Assembly (NCBI GenBank): GCA_947164965.1
Contig: CAMUYR010000034.1
Coordinates: forward strand, 1-38,830
From: an uncultured Prevotella sp.
GTDB taxonomy: Bacteria > Bacteroidota > Bacteroidia > Bacteroidales > Bacteroidaceae
Reading direction: 5' to 3'
DNA: 38,830 bases
Part shown: in pieces, positions 25,934 to 33,769 of the stretch
Numbering within the stretch: the stretch's first letter is position 1
How the letters are laid out: every line of letters begins with the position of its first letter
Position numbers and translations under genes: made by a program
Notes under the pieces: model-generated
What the model was told of the DNA's origin: nothing
Database searches by the model: none
Seen by the model: only the letters and a program-made list of their open reading frames with translations

Positions 25934-26758
25934 TTAAATATTGACTTTCCATGAGCCATTCTTGTTGGCCCCCACGCGTTCGATGATTCCTTTCTTGCGT
26001 AACCCCGCTAAAATCTTGTTAATACCGGCCTCTGACAGCTGTAGGCGAAGGGAGAGTGTGCCAATGGTAATGTGTGAATCACTGGCGAGAAGCTTGACAA
26101 CACGTTGCTCAGACTTGGAAAGCTGTGCCTCTACGTCTTCATTTATGGTGTTTTCTGGCACGTTATCCTTTACTTTTTCTCTATTTTTATTCTTTACTTT
26201 ATTCTCTACTTTATTCTTTACTTCCTGTTGTACGGTATCCAATAAACAACGCAAAATAAACTCGATGAAATGGGTAGTTTTTGCGGTTTCACTGAGATAA
26301 GCTAAAGTGCGTCGATATTCCTGTTGGCGCTCTACAACCATTGTTTCAAAGGGGAGACCTGCTAAAATCGGGCGCCAACGAGTCAATAGAAGGGTCTGCC
26401 AATACAGTCCCAGGCGTTCGTTACCTTCTGAAAACGGATGAATTGATGCTAATTCGTAATGAAAAATACAACTATAGATGAGCGGATGATCCTCGGTATG
26501 AGTTAACCAATCGAAGAGCATCGACATGTGTAAACGAACACGCTGATCGTCTTGATTGTAACGTCCCACTCCATTGCTCAATCCGTCGACTAATTTCTCG
26601 TGAGCACGAAGAAGGTCGTTCTCTTGGAAAGGGTCAAATGTCTCTTCCTGATTCTTTGTGGTTGTTTTTTTTAGAGTTTCAAGTATTCCGATATGTTCTG
26701 AAATTTCAGAAATCAGATTAAGAGTTTCTGATGAAATGTGATAAGATGGTGTAAACAT
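25934..26758 (-). CDS. Shortened Fic-domain protein with degenerate active site and C-terminal winged helix
   Basis: The 274-aa protein clearly derives from the Bacteroidota Fic family (AMP transferase type): residues 46-66 (ENDLLRAHEKLVDGL, NGVGRY), 81-105 (LFDWL, HPLI, FHYEL) and 145-170 follow it closely. The active-site motif reads HPFSEGNERLGL (107-118). The catalytic His107 and Asn113 remain, but the usual GN-G-R glycine is Glu114 and the second arginine is Leu118. Compared with the family as I know it, about 60 residues holding the inhibitory-helix region are missing between residues 28 and 42. About 17 residues of the flap loop are missing near 67-76. A Lys/Asn-rich linker (178-200) contains a 12-bp tandem repeat, and a winged helix follows (about 213-274). 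It may be a pseudo-enzyme or a decaying gene. Confidence 0.8.
   Translation of the reverse strand: MFTPSYHISSETLNLISEISEHIGILETLKKTTTKNQEETFDPFQENDLLRAHEKLVDGLSNGVGRYNQDDQRVRLHMSMLFDWLTHTEDHPLIYSCIFHYELASIHPFSEGNERLGLYWQTLLLTRWRPILAGLPFETMVVERQQEYRRTLAYLSETAKTTHFIEFILRCLLDTVQQEVKNKVENKVKNKNREKVKDNVPENTINEDVEAQLSKSEQRVVKLLASDSHITIGTLSLRLQLSEAGINKILAGLRKKGIIERVGANKNGSWKVNI
26186..26221 (-). repeat. 12-bp tandem repeat in the fic linker
   Basis: There are three adjacent 12-bp units (TTTATTCTTTAC, TTTATTCTCTAC, TTTATTCTTTAC on the plus strand), one base differing. Each encodes four residues of the VKNK / VENK / VKNK linker, so copy-number change would keep the frame. Confidence 0.85.
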
Positions 26759-26854
26759 AAAACTTTACATTTTTATTTATTATTTATCGTTTTAGACCTA
26801 ATATGTAGTGTGCAATTTGAACTAAAGTACCATATTTGCACGAATTATCACATG

Positions 26855-26888
26855 CAAAAGTAATTATTTTGTTGGCTTTTATTGCAAC
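26855..26888 (-). promoter_or_regulatory. Candidate promoter of the fic-like gene
   Basis: TACTTTTG on the minus strand (26855-26862) fits TAnnTTTG, with GTTG 22 nt upstream (26885-26888). The leader would be about 95 nt. A second -7-like match, TAGTTTTG, lies at 26888-26895 without a -33 partner. Confidence 0.4.
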
Positions 26889-26892
26889 AAAA
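26867..26892. repeat. Dyad TTTTGTTG-N10-CAACAAAA over the candidate fic promoter
   Basis: A perfect 8-bp inverted repeat with a 10-nt centre covers the -33 region of the candidate fic promoter. It could be an operator; no regulator gene adjoins it. Confidence 0.45.
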
Positions 26893-26977
26893 CTAGGATT
26901 TTTATATTTTTATGATGCTTTTTTAGGTATTTATTCTTTCTTTTCCCCTTTTTTCTTGTCTTATACCTCCCCTTCAG

Positions 26978-27065
26978 AGTTTACCGGCACTAAACTGGTA
27001 GTTTACCGTAACTAAACTCCTAGTTTGCTTACTTCAAACTCCCCGTTTAATACGTCCAATTTATA
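26978..27065. repeat. Tandem array of 22-bp dyad units
   Basis: Units begin at 26978, 27000 and 27022, with a decayed fourth at 27044. The first two read AGTTTACCGGCACTAAACT and AGTTTACCGTAACTAAACT plus a 3-nt joint; the third is AGTTTGCTTACTTCAAACT. Each is an inverted repeat AGTTTR-N7-YAAACT. Right and left arms of neighbouring units also pair across the 3-nt joints (TAAACT-GGT-AGTTTA). The array lies between the rpsA terminator and the fic promoter. Confidence 0.75.
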
Positions 27066-27100
27066 TGTGTATATACATGCAAAAGATGAAGTGCGATTGC

Positions 27101-27135
27101 AAAAAAATGAGGCTGTCCGATTGGGCAGCCTCATT
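27101..27135 (-). terminator. Terminator of rpsA
   Basis: AATGAGGCTG and CAGCCTCATT form a perfect 10-bp stem around a 10-nt loop. On the minus strand it is followed by seven T. It begins 28 nt beyond the rpsA stop. Confidence 0.88.
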
Positions 27136-27162
27136 GTTATTGTGACGTAATGGAGTGGGGGA

Positions 27163-28944
27163 TTACTCGCCCTTCTCCATCTTAGCCTTCAACTCAGCGA
27201 GTACGTCGATGTCGCCCAGCGTGGTGCTGGCAGCTACGTTCTCAATCTTTGGAGCGTCGTCCTTCTTAGCGGCACGAGTCTTCTTGGCAGCGGCCTTCTT
27301 CTCCTCACGAGCGGGATCCTCGAAGGTGCGGCTGTGAGAGAGGATGATGCGCTTGCTCTCCTTGTTGAACTCGATAACCTTGAAGGGCAGAACCTCACCA
27401 GCCTTAGCCTGTGAACCGTCCTCCTTCTGGAGGTGCTTAGGAGTAGCGAAGCCTTCTACGTTCTCGTCGAGAGCGACAACGGCACCCTTCTCCATGAGTT
27501 CTGTGATCTTACCATCGTGGATTGAACCAACGGTGAACTTCTCCTCGAATACATCCCAAGGATTGTCCTCGAGCTGCTTGTGACCGAGTGAGAGACGACG
27601 GTTCTCCTTGTCGATGTCGAGTACGACAACGTCGATCTCTGCACCAACCTGAGTGAACTCAGAAGGATGCTTAACCTTCTTGGTCCAGCTGAGGTCGCTA
27701 ATGTGAATCAGACCGTCAACACCTTCCTCAAGTTCTACAAATACACCGAAGTTGGTGAAGTTGCGAACCTTAGCAACGTGCTTGCTGCCAACAGGATACT
27801 TAACCTCGATAGCCTCCCATGGATCCTCACGCAACTGCTTGATGCCGAGTGACATCTTGCGCTCGTCGCGGTCCAAGGTCAGGATAACAGCCTCTACATC
27901 TTCGCCGACTTTCAGGAACTCCTGAGCTGAACGGAGGTGCTGGCTCCAAGACATTTCTGAAACATGGATGAGACCCTCAACACCAGGCTGTACCTCAACG
28001 AATGCACCGTAGTCAGCGATAACGACTACCTTACCCTTTACGTGGTCGCCAACCTTGAGGTTAGCATCCAAAGCATCCCAAGGATGAGGAGTGAGCTGCT
28101 TCAGACCGAGAGCGATGCGACGCTTCTCGTCGTCGAAGTCGAGGATAACAACATTGATCTTCTGGTCGAGCTCAACAACCTTGTGAGGATCGTCTACGCG
28201 ACCCCAAGAGAGATCTGTAATGTGAATGAGTCCGTCTACACCGCCAAGGTCTACGAATACACCGTAAGAAGTGATGTTCTTGACAACACCCTCGAGGATT
28301 TGACCCTTCTCGAGCTTGCCAATGATCTCCTTCTTCTGAGCCTCCAACTCGGCCTCGATGAGAGCCTTGTGAGAAACTACTACGTTGCGGAACTCCTGGT
28401 TGATCTTCACGATCTTGAACTCCATCGTCTTTCCTACGAACTGGTCGTAGTCGCGTATTGGATGAACGTCGATCTGAGAACCGGGCAGGAAGGCCTCGAT
28501 GCCGAATACGTCGACAATCATACCACCCTTTGTGCGGCACTTGATGTAGCCCTGGATAACCTCCTGAGCATCGAGAGCCTCGTTGACGCGATCCCAGCTC
28601 TTAGAGAGGCGAGCCTTCTTGTGACTGAGTACGAGCTGACCTTTCTTGTCCTCGGCATTTTCAACATACACCTCAACGGTGTCGCCTGCCTTCAGGTCAG
28701 GGTTGTAGCGGAATTCGGAAGCGGGGATGATACCGTCGCTCTTGTAGCCGATGTTCACAACTACTTCTTTCTTGTCCACGCTGATGACAGTACCGTCAAC
28801 AACCTGATGCTCGCTTACTTTGTTCAGCGTCTCATCATAAGCCTTGTCGAGCTCTTCCTTGCTGACGTTGGCAACTGTGCCATTCTCAAACTCGTCCCAG
28901 TTGAAGTCCTGTAATGGCTGGACGTTCTTTGTTAATTTTGACAT
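27163..28944 (-). CDS. rpsA: 30S ribosomal protein S1
   Basis: This 593-aa ribosomal protein binds mRNA and helps load it on the 30S subunit, important in Bacteroidota where Shine-Dalgarno sequences are rare. Six S1 (OB-fold) repeats are visible at about 46-110, 128-193, 214-283, 299-368, 386-455 and 473-538. Repeats 3-5 are the most regular (GVFVDLGGVDGLIH, GAFVEVQPGVEGLIH, GVFVELEEGVDGLIH). A basic AAAKKTRAAKK stretch (551-561) and an acidic tail end the protein. It has its own promoter about 145 nt upstream, a structured leader and its own terminator, so it is monocistronic. Confidence 0.96.
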   Translation of the reverse strand: MSKLTKNVQPLQDFNWDEFENGTVANVSKEELDKAYDETLNKVSEHQVVDGTVISVDKKEVVVNIGYKSDGIIPASEFRYNPDLKAGDTVEVYVENAEDKKGQLVLSHKKARLSKSWDRVNEALDAQEVIQGYIKCRTKGGMIVDVFGIEAFLPGSQIDVHPIRDYDQFVGKTMEFKIVKINQEFRNVVVSHKALIEAELEAQKKEIIGKLEKGQILEGVVKNITSYGVFVDLGGVDGLIHITDLSWGRVDDPHKVVELDQKINVVILDFDDEKRRIALGLKQLTPHPWDALDANLKVGDHVKGKVVVIADYGAFVEVQPGVEGLIHVSEMSWSQHLRSAQEFLKVGEDVEAVILTLDRDERKMSLGIKQLREDPWEAIEVKYPVGSKHVAKVRNFTNFGVFVELEEGVDGLIHISDLSWTKKVKHPSEFTQVGAEIDVVVLDIDKENRRLSLGHKQLEDNPWDVFEEKFTVGSIHDGKITELMEKGAVVALDENVEGFATPKHLQKEDGSQAKAGEVLPFKVIEFNKESKRIILSHSRTFEDPAREEKKAAAKKTRAAKKDDAPKIENVAASTTLGDIDVLAELKAKMEKGE

Positions 28945-29084
28945 AATAAATAAATACTGTGCCCCTCGTTTGTTTGTCGGGGCGGGGTCTGAACAGACGT
29001 TTACCAGACCATCTTTAAAGGGTTAATAATAGATAGGAGTCAGCGCCTGTTCCGGCCCCTATTTCCCCCTTCGGGGGATAAAGC
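28945..29084 (-). promoter_or_regulatory. Structured 5' leader of rpsA (about 140 nt)
   Basis: Three GC-rich hairpins lie between the promoter and the ATG. They are TCCCCC/GGGGGA with a 3-nt loop (29064-29078), GGTCTG/CAGACC (28986-28991 with 29005-29010, with a competing GTCTG/CAGAC pairing inside), and GCCCC/GGGGC (28961-28965 with 28979-28983), the last ending about 16 nt before the start codon. The leader is long compared with other genes in the window. A role in autoregulation by S1 is inferred. Confidence 0.5.
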
Positions 29085-29089
29085 GGCTG

Positions 29090-29097
29090 CAAAGGTA
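29090..29097 (-). promoter_or_regulatory. -7 element of rpsA
   Basis: TACCTTTG on the minus strand, in the 202-nt gap between the tamB stop and the rpsA start. No TTTG at the -33 distance; that region is purine-rich on the plus strand. Confidence 0.55.
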
Positions 29098-29146
29098 CAA
29101 AAAAGATGTAAGATGGAAGAAGGAAGAAGAGTGTCCGAAGAAGGAT

Positions 29147-32100
29147 TTATGGATTTTTAACTTTTTTATCCTTCTTTTGCTTGGTTTTCTTCTCTTTTCG
29201 AATGCCAAAGAGATCGTTGAGGCCACTGAAATCCTTCTTCATGATGATGCCAATACCTTGTGTGTTCAGCGACGAACGGGTGAAGTAACGGTCGTTGGTC
29301 TGGTTATATACTTTAAGGGCCAGGTTGCCATTGGGGAAAAGCAGGTATCGGATGTCGAAATCGCCGATAAACGACGGGGTTGCAGTCGTGGCATTATCGC
29401 GATAGCCGAACTGACCGTTAATCAACAGGCGGTTATTGAGCATTCGTCCGCTGACCAGTCCTTCGTATTCAGCATTGTTCCATCCCTCGTCGCCCGTTGA
29501 GATATTAGCGCCAAAGTTCCAGTTGTTGCTCTTGATGACATTGTTGAGCATGCTGTTCAGCTGTCCGCTGATGGTCCCTGACAGGAGACTCTGCATGGCC
29601 AGCGACGTTTTGCTCTGTCCTGTATCTTCATTTCCTGCGTTGTTGGCCTGCTGCGGATAGAATCGTCCTACTGCCAACAGATAGATAACCTGCTGGTTCA
29701 TTTCCTCTTCGCTATTGATGATAGAACGCACCATCTGTTTTTCGTCAGAGTTGACGTTTGGCATGTCGATATCGAAGTCGACCAAAGGCTGTCGAGGCTG
29801 CCCTGTGATATTCATGAGACAGTTGACGCGTACGGAATTAGAGAACGAACGGCCTACGTTAAGGTCGGACAGCGACACACCATTCACAGTATGTACTGCC
29901 TGCATGTTAAGCGAAGCGTCGTAAGGATCGCCACCGAATACAATCGTTCCGCCCTCGTTGAATACAAAATTCTTCTTGATGATATTCTGAATGGTGATGC
30001 CGTAAGTACCCTCCGTAATGCGATAGGTTCCAAACATTGAGAATCCACCTTTATTATAATAGGTGCAATGCAGGTCGCCAGTACCCTTCAGCGTGATGTA
30101 ATCGTTGGTGTGAGCGTCCATGAGCAGTCGCACGGTGGCATCGGGCGTTGCGTTGATACGGATCTGTATATTGAAGTCGGAACGGAAGTCGCGATCGTCT
30201 GTAACAGGCTTGGGCTGAGATATCTGCTTGAGTGTGTCGCTGGGTGCCTTCACCTTGTCCTTACCCCATTCTATAAATTCCTGGTTGGTGATAGCGTCGG
30301 GCGAAGCTGCGTTATAGACGAAGACAGTGCCCGGTTGAGGAGTCACGTCCGCCATGATTAAAGTCTCGTTGGCTCGCCCCATGATAGCAGCACGTCCTTG
30401 TGCAAAGACGGTGCCATAGAACGTATCTTCGCCAAAGTCCTTGAAGTCGTAAGCCAATAAATTCTGGGCATCGACATAAATATCAAAGGTCAGATTGGTC
30501 AGATTGATATGGTGAATACCTCCCGACATAATGCCCAGATTGCCATATTTGTCGTAGATGGGACATTGTGCAAACTCAATCTCGTTCGGTACGATTCGAA
30601 GCGTGTCGTTGCGCAGTTCATATTCGCATCCCAGCGTTTTCACATAAGCCTTGCCATTGAGCACCAACTGTCCTGTCAAGTTGATGGCATCCAGAGGTCC
30701 GATGAGTCTGACGGCACCAGAGCCGTGCCCGTGAACCCAACCTGTAAAACTGTCGGTAAACGACTGGGCGAAGTCGAGGTGTGTACCTTCAGCACGAATA
30801 GCCAGATTGATGCTGTCGCGTGCTGGCGTGACATAACCGTCGATGTAGGTCATGGCGTCAGGTCCGTCGTCGGCAATCGCGTGAATATCAATTTGTTGCA
30901 GTCTTGGGTTCCAGTCGACCTTGGCATCGAGCACACCCATGCGCCCGTTCTCAAACTTAAACTGATCAACCTTCAGACGGGCATTGGCCTGCAGTGAATT
31001 GAAGATGCCGCTGAGCGATGCCGTACCAGTAGCGAGACCACTGAAGGAAACGGCATCGAAATCGACGAGGCTGAGTACGTAGTCGACATCAATTTCTCGC
31101 ATGTTGACACTGACGGAGTCGAGCTCGCTTTCCGAGGCTGTACCGTTCAGTAAGAGGTATTGCTGCTCGTGTCGCAGAGCAAAATCGTTGATGTCTATAT
31201 GCTTCGCGGCATACGTAATCTTACAGGGCTCCAGTTTCCATTCCGAATTCTTGATGGTTACAGTAGACGGCGCAATGTTGATATGTGCTGTCTGCTTGCC
31301 ATCGAGTGCTGTGTCAAAGACACTCATGACAGTCACCTTGCCACTCATGAGTTCCTTGGCGTGATTATCCCACAGCAGTGCAGTGGTAAGACGGTTATTA
31401 TAAGCTGAACCGTTGACGTGAACGTCCAGATTGTCACCATTTGGTACGATCTTCGTGATACTGAGGTCGTAAAGTAGTGTGTTGATGGGCGTCATGATGC
31501 TAATGTGTCCCTGTCGGTATTCGTCGTCTTTATATGAGAAGTGGGGCAGTTCGCCCTCTATGGAAATCTGTTGCTGATGGTCGTTCACCTCGCCCTGCAG
31601 CGTCATAGGCTGATGCAGCTTGACGGGCAGTTTCAGCAGGTGTTCTATCCAGTCGCTACGATGGATGTTGGCATTGAATGTGAAATCGTTTTGTGGCTTC
31701 TGGCTGCTCTTGCGGAGTCCTGGCAGGGTGGGCAACTTGTCGGCAATGAAATTGGTGAAACTCTGCGACAGCGTTTCGTAGTCGAAGTCGCCCGTAATCT
31801 CTGCATGTCCGAAGTCGCTGTCCAAGGTTACATAGTGTACCTCGTCCTGATAGCCCGATTCTACATGCAACTGTTGCATTTGATAATGCTCCTGTGGCGA
31901 CAACAGCGTGAAGTCCTTGATGTCGACACTGCCTACGGCATCTCTAATGCTGCTGGCTTTGTAGTTAGCGCTGATGGTGCCAGAAAAACTGCCTTCGCCC
32001 CACTGGTCGCTGAGATGAATAGCCTGCGGTGCCAGCCTGTGGATAGCAGCCTCAATCATGATATCGCTCGTCTTGCCCGCCTGTTTGATCTGTCCCTCTA

Positions 32101-33601
32101 TGTCGAGACCAATGTGAGGGTCGTCGATGGTCAGCTTGCCGGCTATGTCATCGGCTGAGTACGAACCGTTCACGTCGATGTTCTTGTACTGATAACCGTT
32201 ATAGTCGAATTGATGTACGAGTCCTTTGGCTGCCACTTGTGGTTTTCCTCCCTTTGGCAGCGTCCCGTTCAGCTGAATTTCTGCGGCAATCTGTCCGAAA
32301 TTATTGTCATCCAACAGGCGCTGAAGATTGATGCCCTTCGTGTCAAACTGAGCCGTAAACTTACGGTCGGTACCCATGTCGAAAGCCAGCGTGGCATCAC
32401 CGGCGTCTGTCTGCAGATCAGTATGTGCACGCAGCGACTCCACACCCGTTCCATTGACAACTCCTTTCATGTGCATACTGCCCATACGGGTGAGCACAGG
32501 GGGAATGTCTGCCTGGCGTCCTTTCAAGTTTTGTGAGATGAAATCGATGGTATGGGCAGATAGCGAAATGTCGTGAATATTCGCCATCCATCTGGGATTG
32601 TCGGCCTTGAGCGATTGTACCCATCCGCCAGCATTGATGGTGATGTCGCCCGACGGTGAGCTGACCAAGAGGCTGGGGATGTTGATGTCGTCGCCCTTTC
32701 CTTCGAAGTTGCTGGATAACAGCACCTTGCTGCCAAACGTGTTAAGCGAAGGCAGCAGGAATGACAGGTCGGAAAATGTGATGGACGACGGGTCGATAGT
32801 TCCTTGATACCTGAGTGATGGCAACACGAAGTGGTCGCCACGGAACCGATACGATGCCTCGATGCTGGGGATGGAGATGTCGGTATGAGGCATGTTCAGC
32901 TTGAAGTCGTGCAATTGACACATTGACCGTCCTGCCTCCAGTTTCATGCTGAGTCGCTGCAGGTTCAGTCCTGACTGTTCTTTCAGCGACAGGCGCTTCA
33001 TGTTGACATTGATAGAGTCCTGCGTCAGCGTCTTGAGGATGATATGTGCACTGATATCCGAGAAGTTCAAGTGGTTGGCATTCAGCTGTCCTGGCGTTGT
33101 CGGAAGGTCCAGTCGGTCGTATTTGATCCTCGAGCGACGTATGATGAGCGAGTTGATACGCAGGTCGAGCGGTGATGTGCTGGTGGTATCTTTCGATGCC
33201 AGCGAATCGAGTACAAACTGGAAGTTAGGCTTGCTGTCAGCATCTTTCTGATAGAGGCGGGCATTCAGTCCGAATATCTGTGCTGTGGCTATGGAAATCT
33301 TTCCCTGGGCTATCGAGGGAATGTCCATACGTGCTGACAGGCGTGTGGCCCAAAGCATATCGCGATGGCTCTGGTCTTTAATCTGGATATTGTAAAGCGA
33401 AAGATGGTTGAACAATCCCACCTGAATACGCTCAATGCTGACGTTAGTACCCAGTTTCTCTGCCAGCAATTGCGAAGCTTTCCGTCCAAGATAGTTCTGA
33501 ATGGCTGGTATGTTAGTGGTGAATGTGACCAAGAGGTATAGACCCAAAGCGGTCCATACAATGATGTTCAGTATGTTCTTAAAGAGCTTCAAAACTGACA
33601 A
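29147..33601 (-). CDS. tamB: TamB-like translocation and assembly / lipid transport protein (DUF490)
   Basis: The 1484-aa protein has one N-terminal transmembrane anchor (about residues 8-30, NILNIIVWTALGLYLLVTF). A very long beta-rich AsmA-like periplasmic region follows, and then a C-terminal TamB domain (about 1060-1465) with the GTYRITEGTYGITIQNII, GEGGTI-like and LPQG-type segments typical of the family. Such proteins bridge inner and outer membranes as lipid conduits and aid outer-membrane protein assembly. The basic end (KKTKQKKDKKVKNP) is a lineage feature. No in-frame ATG exists near the anchor, so TTG at 33601 is the best start, about 34 nt after a TAATTTTG element. No TamA-type partner is adjacent. 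Confidence 0.88.
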   Translation of the reverse strand: MSVLKLFKNILNIIVWTALGLYLLVTFTTNIPAIQNYLGRKASQLLAEKLGTNVSIERIQVGLFNHLSLYNIQIKDQSHRDMLWATRLSARMDIPSIAQGKISIATAQIFGLNARLYQKDADSKPNFQFVLDSLASKDTTSTSPLDLRINSLIIRRSRIKYDRLDLPTTPGQLNANHLNFSDISAHIILKTLTQDSINVNMKRLSLKEQSGLNLQRLSMKLEAGRSMCQLHDFKLNMPHTDISIPSIEASYRFRGDHFVLPSLRYQGTIDPSSITFSDLSFLLPSLNTFGSKVLLSSNFEGKGDDINIPSLLVSSPSGDITINAGGWVQSLKADNPRWMANIHDISLSAHTIDFISQNLKGRQADIPPVLTRMGSMHMKGVVNGTGVESLRAHTDLQTDAGDATLAFDMGTDRKFTAQFDTKGINLQRLLDDNNFGQIAAEIQLNGTLPKGGKPQVAAKGLVHQFDYNGYQYKNIDVNGSYSADDIAGKLTIDDPHIGLDIEGQIKQAGKTSDIMIEAAIHRLAPQAIHLSDQWGEGSFSGTISANYKASSIRDAVGSVDIKDFTLLSPQEHYQMQQLHVESGYQDEVHYVTLDSDFGHAEITGDFDYETLSQSFTNFIADKLPTLPGLRKSSQKPQNDFTFNANIHRSDWIEHLLKLPVKLHQPMTLQGEVNDHQQQISIEGELPHFSYKDDEYRQGHISIMTPINTLLYDLSITKIVPNGDNLDVHVNGSAYNNRLTTALLWDNHAKELMSGKVTVMSVFDTALDGKQTAHINIAPSTVTIKNSEWKLEPCKITYAAKHIDINDFALRHEQQYLLLNGTASESELDSVSVNMREIDVDYVLSLVDFDAVSFSGLATGTASLSGIFNSLQANARLKVDQFKFENGRMGVLDAKVDWNPRLQQIDIHAIADDGPDAMTYIDGYVTPARDSINLAIRAEGTHLDFAQSFTDSFTGWVHGHGSGAVRLIGPLDAINLTGQLVLNGKAYVKTLGCEYELRNDTLRIVPNEIEFAQCPIYDKYGNLGIMSGGIHHINLTNLTFDIYVDAQNLLAYDFKDFGEDTFYGTVFAQGRAAIMGRANETLIMADVTPQPGTVFVYNAASPDAITNQEFIEWGKDKVKAPSDTLKQISQPKPVTDDRDFRSDFNIQIRINATPDATVRLLMDAHTNDYITLKGTGDLHCTYYNKGGFSMFGTYRITEGTYGITIQNIIKKNFVFNEGGTIVFGGDPYDASLNMQAVHTVNGVSLSDLNVGRSFSNSVRVNCLMNITGQPRQPLVDFDIDMPNVNSDEKQMVRSIINSEEEMNQQVIYLLAVGRFYPQQANNAGNEDTGQSKTSLAMQSLLSGTISGQLNSMLNNVIKSNNWNFGANISTGDEGWNNAEYEGLVSGRMLNNRLLINGQFGYRDNATTATPSFIGDFDIRYLLFPNGNLALKVYNQTNDRYFTRSSLNTQGIGIIMKKDFSGLNDLFGIRKEKKTKQKKDKKVKNP

Positions 33602-33641
33602 TCCGAGATAGCAAAACTTTCGTCCTGCCGTAAATTTGCTA

Positions 33642-33649
33642 CAAAATTA
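33642..33649 (-). promoter_or_regulatory. -7 element of tamB
   Basis: TAATTTTG on the minus strand, about 40 nt upstream of the TTG start. No clear -33 box. Confidence 0.5.
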
Positions 33650-33714
33650 CATTAAAAAGTTGTGAAGCGTGAATATTTCGTCCACTTTTTGTGTCTAGTA
33701 TGCTTTTTTTTTAT

Positions 33715-33722
33715 TAATTTTG
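33715..33722 (+). promoter_or_regulatory. -7 element of the nqr operon
   Basis: TAATTTTG lies 47 nt before the nqrA ATG. TTTG occurs at 33688-33691 but with a 23-nt spacer, longer than the 20 nt seen elsewhere in the window. Confidence 0.55.
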
Positions 33723-33769
33723 CACCATTCAATAGAGAAAGCTATTCAAAAATCATTATAGTTATATTC

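Larger units (their letters stand above)
26759..27162. other. 404-nt intergenic region upstream of the fic-like gene
   Basis: From the fic side it holds an A/T-rich leader, a candidate fic promoter (26855-26888) overlapping a TTTTGTTG/CAACAAAA dyad (26867-26892) and a pyrimidine-rich tract (about 26930-26975). It then holds a 22-bp-period dyad array (26978-27065) and the rpsA terminator (27101-27135). No credible coding frame is present. Confidence 0.65.

Noticed and set aside
25717..25959. 80-codon minus-strand frame after the fic-like gene
   Set aside because: It overlaps the fic-like 3' end, includes the terminator stem and has low-complexity composition.
26978..27065. CRISPR array reading of the 22-bp repeats
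   Set aside because: Units are contiguous without unique spacers, only about four copies exist, and no cas gene is present.
27964..28914. 316-codon open frame antisense to rpsA
   Set aside because: rpsA uses highly biased codons that leave the opposite strand free of stops; the translated frame is Val/Leu/Asn-rich with no recognisable motif.
31541..32158. 205-codon open frame antisense to tamB
   Set aside because: Shadow frame; the tamB frame is continuous and has the expected domain order.
33662..33769. 36-residue N-terminal extension of nqrA from GTG
   Set aside because: It crosses the TAATTTTG promoter element and is not part of the NqrA family.
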